DNA of 16,299 nt from UBA6772 sp963933205 (lineage in GTDB: Bacteria; Bacteroidota; Bacteroidia; Flavobacteriales; UBA7430): the NCBI GenBank assembly GCA_963933205.1, contig CAWVTK010000033.1:1-16299 (forward strand), given 5' to 3'. The notes under the pieces were generated by a model that saw nothing but the letters and a program-made list of their open reading frames with translations, made no database searches and was not told the origin of the DNA. The position numbers and the translations under genes are program-made. Of the stretch, positions 7,752 through 14,700 are shown piece by piece (position 1 is the stretch's first letter; each line of letters opens with the position of its first letter).

Positions 7752-8453
7752 ATGGATAAAGAAAGATTAAGTATAGATTTTAAAAAGAAAACATGGAATG
7801 AAATAAAGACTAAAGATTCTTGGCAGCTTTTTAAAATCATGTCTGAGTTTGTAAATGGTTTCGAAAAAATGAGTCGTATTGGGCCATGTGTTACTATTTT
7901 TGGATCCGCTAGAATGAAGCCAGACAATAAATACTACCAACTAGCTACAACTATAGGAGAAGAATTGTCGGTAAACGGTTACGGTGTTATAACTGGCGGA
8001 GGCCCTGGAATAATGGAAGCTGGAAATAAAGGCGCAAAAAATGGGGGTGCTCCATCGGTAGGTTTAAATATAGATTTACCCTTTGAAGCTAGCAGTAATC
8101 CATACATCGATGCAGATAAAAACATTAATTTTGATTACTTTTTTGTACGTAAAGTGATGTTTGTAAAATACTCGCAAGCCTTTGTTGTAATGCCAGGTGG
8201 CATGGGTACTTTAGACGAACTCTTTGAAGCCATTACTCTGATTCAAACAAAAAAAATTGACCTATTCCCAATCATTTTAGTTGGATCTAGTTTTTGGTCC
8301 GGCTTGGTTCACTGGATTAAGGATGTTTTAGTAAAAGAAGGAACCATTAGCGAAAAAGACCTAGAACTTATTGCTGTTGTAGATACACCCGATGAAATCC
8401 TCCACATTATAGATGAGTTTTACAAAAGCTACCTACTTAAGCCAAACTTCTAA
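7752..8453 (+). CDS. LOG family protein (nucleoside-monophosphate phosphoribohydrolase)
   Basis: Cytoplasmic Rossmann-fold protein of the LOG (lysine decarboxylase-like, TIGR00730) family, 233 residues. Members remove the base from nucleoside 5'-monophosphates, in plants and some bacteria from cytokinin ribotides; the bacterial role is often purine nucleotide breakdown. The diagnostic motifs are present: ITGGGPGIMEAGNKGAK (80-96), FFVRKVMF (130-137) and PGGMGTLDELFE (148-159), which carry the phosphate-binding and catalytic residues. An N-terminal extension of about 45 residues (helical, MDKERLS to GFEKM) precedes the Rossmann core, as in the longer bacterial LOG proteins. It is isolated, with 178 bases before it and about 140 after it, so it is probably its own transcription unit. 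The name lysine decarboxylase, often given to relatives, is not supported. Confidence 0.92.
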   Translation: MDKERLSIDFKKKTWNEIKTKDSWQLFKIMSEFVNGFEKMSRIGPCVTIFGSARMKPDNKYYQLATTIGEELSVNGYGVITGGGPGIMEAGNKGAKNGGAPSVGLNIDLPFEASSNPYIDADKNINFDYFFVRKVMFVKYSQAFVVMPGGMGTLDELFEAITLIQTKKIDLFPIILVGSSFWSGLVHWIKDVLVKEGTISEKDLELIAVVDTPDEILHIIDEFYKSYLLKPNF

Positions 8454-8499
8454 TTCAGAAGATTTGCAAACCAATTTCTAAATCATATGTTTTAGCTTC

Positions 8500-8521
8500 G
8501 ATGGAAAATCTATTTTCTATC
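8500..8521. repeat. Hairpin-forming inverted repeat between LOG and TonB receptor genes
   Basis: GATGGAAAA and TTTTCTATC can pair over 9 positions (one G-U wobble) around a TCTA loop. It lies 47 bases past the LOG stop. A short GGGA/TCCC inverted repeat follows at 8524-8536. Neither is followed by a T-run on the + strand, so a classic terminator is not supported. They may end or protect the LOG transcript, or be part of the receptor's control region. Confidence 0.4.
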
Positions 8522-8549
8522 CAGGGATTAAGTCCCATCTGTAAATGTT

Positions 8550-8589
8550 AATAGTAAAATTAGTATTCTAAGGTTATAATTTTACTATT
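8550..8589. promoter_or_regulatory. 13-base perfect inverted repeat, putative operator of the TonB receptor
   Basis: AATAGTAAAATTA (8550-8562) and TAATTTTACTATT (8577-8589) are perfect inverted copies separated by 14 bases. The right arm overlaps the predicted -7 box at 8586-8593. The arm centres are 27 bases apart, which would suit two dimers or one wide DNA-binding dimer. A regulator bound here would block transcription. An mRNA hairpin is less likely because the repeat ends upstream of the expected transcription start. Base composition is AT-rich, but a perfect 13-base pairing at this exact place is hard to dismiss as chance. Confidence 0.55.
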
Positions 8590-8593
8590 TTTG
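8586..8593 (+). promoter_or_regulatory. Bacteroidota -7 box of the TonB receptor promoter
   Basis: TATTTTTG fits the Bacteroidota TAnnTTTG -7 consensus exactly. No clear TTTG/TTG -33 box is found 19-21 bases upstream (TTAG at 8560-8563 is the nearest), so it may need an activator or be weak. Transcription would start at about 8598-8600, downstream of the TTG at 8591 and the ATG at 8594, which argues that translation starts at the ATG at 8615. Confidence 0.5.
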
Positions 8594-8614
8594 ATGAAAA
8601 TAAGCCTCTTACAG

Positions 8615-11600
8615 ATGAAATTAAAAAACAGATTATTCTCTTTGTTCCTTATTTTATTTGCTCAGCAAACTCTTGCTCAGCAAATAATAAAGGGTCTTGT
8701 GTACGACAAGAGTAGTAAAGAGACGCTTATTGGTGCTAACGTTGTTATTCCAAGCACATCAGAGGGAACCATGACCGATTTTAATGGTTTTTTTCAATTA
8801 GAAACCAATAAATTGCCAATAGAAATAGAGGTATCCTTTATTGGTTTTGAAAAGAAACTAATTACGGTAAACTCTGCAGAGGCAATAAAAATATACCTGG
8901 CAGAAGATAAATTAATTTTATCTGAAATAGTAATCACAGACACACGACTAACTCAAAAGCAAAAACAATCGGCTATAACTATTGAAGCTTTAGATATTAT
9001 TGCAATAAAAGAAACCCCTGCTGCCAGCTTTTACGAAGGACTTGGTGCTTTAAAAGGAGTGGACGTAACCTCTGCTAGTTTAGGCTTCAAAATTATTAAC
9101 ACAAGAGGGTTTAACTCTACATCTCCAGTACGTTCTTTGCAAATTATTGATGGGGTTGACAACCAGTCTCCAGGGCTAAACTTTGCACTTGGAAATTTTT
9201 TAGGCTCATCAGAACTAGATCTTAAAAAAGTAGAAATAATTGTTGGAGCTAATTCTGCTCTTTATGGACCTAATGCATTTAACGGTGTTATTAGTATGGA
9301 AACCAAAGATCCATTTCAATTTCCAGGTTTATCAGCACAATTGAAAGGTGGTGGTCGAAATCTAACCGAAATTGCTGTTAGATACGCTAATGTAATTAAG
9401 AACAGTAAAGGGGAGGATAAATTTGGTTATAAATTCAATCTGTACAGGATGTCTGCAGACGATTGGATTGCGAACAATTACGATCAATCATTTAGCTCTC
9501 CCTCAGCAACAAATAACCCTGGTGGATACGATGCAGTAAACAGATATGGAGACGAATACTATAAAACGTACTCTAACATTAAAACAAATCCGGGTTTAGG
9601 TACATTTCATCGAACGGGATACGAAGAAAAAGACCTGGTTGATTACGATACGGAGAACATTAAAATGAATATGGCTTTGTATTACAAGCCAACGGTGAAA
9701 ACCGAATTAATTTATGCCACCAATTATGGAACGGGAACCACCGTATATCAAGGAGACAACCGTTACAGTTTAAATGGATTAGAGTTTTTTCAAAATAGAT
9801 TAGAATTTAGACAAAAAGACAAGTTTTTTATCCGACTCTACGAAACCCACGAAGATGCAGGAGATACTTACGATGCTGTAGCCACTGCCAGATCACTTCA
9901 AAACAAGCACTTAAGCGACAGAGATTGGAGCCAAACATATGGTACTTATTGGACTACACAAATCAACAACAAAGTATTTAATTTACCAGGTTGGGTAGAT
10001 GTAGGCTCTATTGATATACTAGAACCTGGAGTTTACGAACAGTGGAAAGCCGATATGTCTGGTATTTTAGACCTCTATCAAGATTCAATTACTGCATACC
10101 ATCAAGAAACAGAATCCTATGTAAACAACTTTATTGGTAACCAAGGATACAGCTTTTTACATCCTGATTCTGCTAATTTCAAGGAAGTATTCAATGAAAT
10201 TACTTCACAAACTAGGTACGATAAAAATGGGAATTTAGTCGGAGGTACTAAATTTTACGATAAGTCAAAATTATACCACGCTCAAGCAGAATATAAATTT
10301 GAACTTGGTAAAAATCGATTTACCGTAGGAGCCAATGCACGTATGTATCAACCAGACTCAGACGGAAGCATTTTTGAAGATGGATTTATTCAAACCTACG
10401 AAGATCGTTTTCTTTTTGATGAACAAGGAGTCGCAATTATTGAGAGTGATACTACAATAGATTTCAGCCCTATTTTCCAAGGATTACCGCCAGATACATC
10501 CATAACATCGGTACATCTCTTTGAAATTGACACCCTAATAAAAGACCTCAAGATAGAAAACAAAGAATATGGAGTATATGCTGGATATCAAAGAGACTTT
10601 TTAAGCGAAACCTTAAAATTCTCAGCTTCGGCTAGAATGGATAAAAATCAAAGCTTTGATTACCTATTCTCCCCAGCCGCATCCATAGTATATACCCCAT
10701 CAGAAAAAGATGTGATTAGACTCTCTTTATCTTCTGCTATTAGAAACCCAACATTAACCGATCAATACTTGAATTACGATGTAGGTCAGGCTATTTTACT
10801 TGGTAATTTAAACGGCTTTGGTTACGATCAATACTTTGTAAATATTGATTCTTTAGAACAATACTTTATTGGAGCTTTGGTAAATCCAGATGCACTTGCA
10901 GGAGGTTTTATGAAGGTAGACCCTATTCGCCCCGAAAAAGTTAAAACTATTGAAGTTGGATACAGGACGACCTTATTCAAAAAACTGTATGTAGATGCCA
11001 GTTTTTACTATAGTGTTTACGACGATTTTATTGGTTACCAAACAGGTGCATCCTTTAGGTTTGGGTCTAAAATAGACAGTGCTTCATCTCAAGATGTAAT
11101 AGATGGTTGGGCGAATGCTGTTGGAGACACTATTGACAACTATAATGACTTACTTCTTCCATCCATACAAGGTTATAGAGTTGCCGCAAATGCCCAGGAT
11201 AAAGTTAGTACTAAAGGATTTACACTTGGCTTAAATTACTTCATGAACCAATACCTTACCATAAACGGAAACTATTCATGGAACAAATTGAACAAAAAGG
11301 GTGCAGACGATCCGATTATTCCCGCATTTAATACACCAGAACATAAGTTTAACCTAGGATTTGGATTTAGAGACATTAATGTACTAGGCATTTCTAGACA
11401 TTGGGGATTTAGTTCTAATTACAAATGGGTAGAGGGTTTTATTTTCGAAGGATCGCCTCAATTTTCTGGTATAGTTACAAGCTACACTCAACTCGATGCT
11501 CAAATTAATAAGCAAATACCTGAAATTAAGGCAACCTTTAAAATTGGCGCATCTAACCTATTAAACAACAATTCTTTCCAAGTTTACGGAGGTCCAAGAG

Positions 11601-11644
11601 TTGGTAGAATGATGTACGCCTCTCTTCTATTTGAATTAAATTAA
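8615..11644 (+). CDS. TonB-dependent outer membrane receptor with CarboxypepD_reg-like domain
   Basis: Outer membrane beta-barrel receptor powered by TonB, 1009 residues from this start. The ATG at 8615 gives a standard signal peptide (MKLKNRLFSLFLILFAQQ, cut near LAQ/Q), while the in-frame TTG at 8591 and ATG at 8594 lie at or before the predicted transcription start. Domains in order: carboxypeptidase-regulatory-like beta-sandwich (about 23-100, IKGLVYDKSSKETLIGANV...GTMTDFNGFF), plug (about 105-235, with NTRGFNSTSPVRSLQIIDGV and VEIIVGANSALYGPNAFNG), then a barrel of about 770 residues rich in aromatic strands, ending in RMMYASLLFELN. A large extracellular segment (about 410-560) may bind the ligand. 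There is no SusD-type lipoprotein next to it, so it is not a typical glycan (SusCD) pair. The next gene encodes a secreted cupredoxin/hydrolase-like protein. The ligand is unknown. Confidence 0.93.
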   Translation: MKLKNRLFSLFLILFAQQTLAQQIIKGLVYDKSSKETLIGANVVIPSTSEGTMTDFNGFFQLETNKLPIEIEVSFIGFEKKLITVNSAEAIKIYLAEDKLILSEIVITDTRLTQKQKQSAITIEALDIIAIKETPAASFYEGLGALKGVDVTSASLGFKIINTRGFNSTSPVRSLQIIDGVDNQSPGLNFALGNFLGSSELDLKKVEIIVGANSALYGPNAFNGVISMETKDPFQFPGLSAQLKGGGRNLTEIAVRYANVIKNSKGEDKFGYKFNLYRMSADDWIANNYDQSFSSPSATNNPGGYDAVNRYGDEYYKTYSNIKTNPGLGTFHRTGYEEKDLVDYDTENIKMNMALYYKPTVKTELIYATNYGTGTTVYQGDNRYSLNGLEFFQNRLEFRQKDKFFIRLYETHEDAGDTYDAVATARSLQNKHLSDRDWSQTYGTYWTTQINNKVFNLPGWVDVGSIDILEPGVYEQWKADMSGILDLYQDSITAYHQETESYVNNFIGNQGYSFLHPDSANFKEVFNEITSQTRYDKNGNLVGGTKFYDKSKLYHAQAEYKFELGKNRFTVGANARMYQPDSDGSIFEDGFIQTYEDRFLFDEQGVAIIESDTTIDFSPIFQGLPPDTSITSVHLFEIDTLIKDLKIENKEYGVYAGYQRDFLSETLKFSASARMDKNQSFDYLFSPAASIVYTPSEKDVIRLSLSSAIRNPTLTDQYLNYDVGQAILLGNLNGFGYDQYFVNIDSLEQYFIGALVNPDALAGGFMKVDPIRPEKVKTIEVGYRTTLFKKLYVDASFYYSVYDDFIGYQTGASFRFGSKIDSASSQDVIDGWANAVGDTIDNYNDLLLPSIQGYRVAANAQDKVSTKGFTLGLNYFMNQYLTINGNYSWNKLNKKGADDPIIPAFNTPEHKFNLGFGFRDINVLGISRHWGFSSNYKWVEGFIFEGSPQFSGIVTSYTQLDAQINKQIPEIKATFKIGASNLLNNNSFQVYGGPRVGRMMYASLLFELN

Positions 11645-11691
11645 TCAGACGAATTCAATTAAAACTCAGTAAGAGTACACCTTTTAATACT

Positions 11692-11717
11692 TCTAATTTA
11701 ACACTTCTAAAATTAGA
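11692..11717. repeat. 8-base inverted repeat upstream of the secreted mosaic protein
   Basis: TCTAATTT (11692-11699) pairs with AAATTAGA (11710-11717) across 10 bases. ACTTCTAA is also directly repeated at 11689 and 11703 (14-base period). The block ends two bases before the predicted -33 box. It may be a regulator site, or only AT-rich chance structure. Confidence 0.35.
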
Positions 11718-11718
11718 G

Positions 11719-11750
11719 TTTGTTTAAGCTATTAAATATAGCTATATTTA
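11719..11750 (+). promoter_or_regulatory. Promoter of the secreted mosaic protein (TTTG - 20 bases - TATATTTA)
   Basis: TTTG at 11719-11722 and TATATTTA at 11743-11750 match the Bacteroidota -33/-7 consensus (TTTG, 19-21 bases, TAnnTTTG) except for the last base of the -7 box. Transcription would begin near 11756-11758, leaving a leader of about 17 bases before the ATG at 11774. This is the most complete promoter in the window, in keeping with an abundant surface protein. Confidence 0.6.
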
Positions 11751-11751
11751 A
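11732..11751. promoter_or_regulatory. Perfect 20-base palindrome over the -7 box, putative operator
   Basis: TTAAATATAGCTATATTTAA equals its own reverse complement over all 20 bases and covers the whole -7 box of the promoter above. An overlapping AGCTAT-TAAAT-ATAGCT inverted repeat (11727-11743) lies in the same spacer. The position suits a dimeric repressor that occludes RNA polymerase. No regulator gene is in the window. Confidence 0.5.
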
Positions 11752-11773
11752 CGCCAATTAACTAAAACCCCTC

Positions 11774-14700
11774 ATGATGAAAAAACTCTTTTCAAGAGTC
11801 ATAGCTCTTTCTATGATCTTAACTTCCTATTCTTTATGTGCACAAAATGTACATATCGTAGAGGCAGGTATGTTTTATTACACTCCTCAAGTATTAGAAA
11901 TTGAAACTGGAGATGTAGTTGCATGGACGAATAACGGCGGAACTCACGATGTAAATTTCAATATTAGTGAAATTACAGGAGAATCGTTTGGTAATCCAGA
12001 AAGCACTTCTTTAGGAACCAATACTGGTGGAGAAATGGGTTCTATAACCTTTAATACTCCAGGTACTTATGCCTACGATTGTTCAATAGGAGCTCACGCG
12101 GCAAATGGAATGGTAGGAACAATTATAGTTTCTCAAGCCCCAACGGCTCCACTTACACGTTACGTTGATGAGATTTTCTCTGAGGTAACCCTTACGTCAA
12201 ATGTAAAGTACGGATCTAATATTGGAATTATTACACAAGCTCCAGCTTTAGAAGATTTGTATATGGATGTATACGAGCCTACAGGTGATGTTGAAACAGA
12301 TAGACCTGTTGTAGTAATGCTACATACTGGGTCATTTTTACCGGCTATTGCAAATGGACAAGCTACTGGAGATAAAACAGACTTCGCTATTGTAGAAGCT
12401 TGTAAGCAGTATGCTAAAAAAGGATACGTAGCAGTTGCGGTAAACTACCGTTTAGGTTGGAACCCAGTTTCTACCTCTGAAGACGTTAGAAGATCTACAC
12501 TTATTCAAGCTGCTTACCGTGGTTTACAAGACACCAAAACTGCTGTTCGTTTTTTAAGAAAATCGACTGCTGAAGATGGAAATCCTTACGGAGTAGGTGA
12601 AAAGTTTGCTGTAGGTGGTAACGGAACAGGTGGATACCTTTCTTTAGCAATGGCTACATTAAACGACTATGAATCTGAATTATTAATGCCTAAGTTTATT
12701 GATACTTCTGAAGAAACTTTAGCTACTTTCGGACAACCAATGCCTTACATTATCCAGTCTATACTAGGTAACTTTGAAGCTACCGATTACGGTATGATGC
12801 CTGTAGATTCTGACGGAGATGGCGTTCCTGACATGGAAGTTCCTCTTTGTATTCCAAATCACGTTGGTTACAGTTCTGAAATTGACATGGCATTTAATGC
12901 CGGTGGAGCACTTCCAGATATTTCTTGGTTAGAAGCAGGTGAAGTACCTATTGCTTCAATGCAAAACATTCTAGATCCTGATGCTCCTTATGGAGAAGGT
13001 AACGTAATTGTTCCTACAACTGGAGAATTTGTTATTACTGCACATGGATCTAAATTAGTTCAAGAAAACGCAACTATGTTCGGAAACAACGATGTGTTTG
13101 CTGGAATGACTACCACAATAAACGATACTTGGTATGCTAACGGTAACGGTGCAGATAATGCAGCAGTTGCTAACCATGCAGATATGCCTGGTTTATTTGG
13201 TATGATTACCCCAGAGCCATCTACTACTCCTACTGCTTGTGGGTTTCAAGCTGTGCAAAACGCACCTTGGGATGCATGGGATAATGCAGCTTACGGTCCT
13301 TATGCAGATGGTTACCAAGGTACACCTGCTGGTACTATGGGATGTTTAGCTTTATTAAGCAACCCGGATATGAGTACTGAAAAAGGTATGGCAATGGTAA
13401 CAATGATGGACGAATTTTTTGCTCCACGTATTGCTAAAGCTCTTGATTTAATTGTAGAACCTGCACGTTATGTTGATGAGATTTTCTCTGAGGTAACCGT
13501 TACGTCAAATGTAAAGTACGGATCTAATATTGGAATTATTACACAAGCTCCAGCTTTAGAAGATTTGTATATGGATGTATACGAGCCTACAGGTGATGTT
13601 GAAACAGATAGACCTGTTGTAGTAATGCTACATACTGGGTCATTTTTACCGGCTATTGCAAATGGACAAGCTACTGGAGATAAAACAGACTTCGCTATTG
13701 TAGAAGCTTGTAAGCAGTATGCTAAAAAAGGATACGTAGCAGTTGCGGTAAACTACCGTTTAGGTTGGAACCCAGTTTCTACCTCTGAAGACGTTAGAAG
13801 ATCTACACTTATTCAAGCTGCTTACCGTGGTTTACAAGACACCAAAACTGCTGTTCGTTTTTTAAGAAAATCGACTGCTGAAGATGGAAATCCTTACGGA
13901 GTAGGTGAAAAGTTTGCTGTAGGTGGTAACGGAACAGGTGGATACCTTTCTTTAGCAATGGCTACATTAAACGACTATGAATCTGAATTATTAATGCCTA
14001 AGTTTATTGATACTTCTGAAGAAACTTTAGCTACTTTCGGACAACCAATGCCTTACATTATCCAGTCTATACTAGGTAACTTTGAAGCTACCGATTACGG
14101 TATGATGCCTGTAGATTCTGACGGAGATGGCGTTCCTGACATGGAAGTTCCTCTTTGTATTCCAAATCACGTTGGTTACAGTTCTGAAATTGACATGGCA
14201 TTTAATGCCGGTGGAGCACTTCCAGATATTTCTTGGTTAGAAGCAGGTGAAGTACCTATTGCTTCAATGCAAAACATTCTAGATCCTGATGCTCCTTATG
14301 GAGAAGGTAACGTAATTGTTCCTACAACTGGAGAATTTGTTATTACTGCACATGGATCTAAATTAGTTCAAGAAAACGCAACTATGTTCGGAAACAACGA
14401 TGTGTTTGCTGGAATGACTACCACAATAAACGATACTTGGTATGCTAACGGTAACGGTGCAGATAATGCAGCAGTTGCTAACCATGCAGATATGCCTGGT
14501 TTATTTGGTATGATTACCCCAGAGCCATCTACTACTCCTACTGCTTGTGGGTTTCAAGCTGTGCAAAACGCACCTTGGGATGCATGGGATAATGCAGCTT
14601 ACGGTCCTTATGCAGATGGTTACCAAGGTACACCTGCTGGTACTATGGGATGTTTAGCTTTATTAAGCAACCCGGACATGAGTACTGAAAAAGCTTTAGC

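Noticed and set aside
8591..8614. Start of the TonB receptor at TTG 8591 or ATG 8594
   Set aside because: Both lie at or before the transcription start predicted from the TATTTTTG box, and they add residues in front of a standard signal peptide that begins at 8615.
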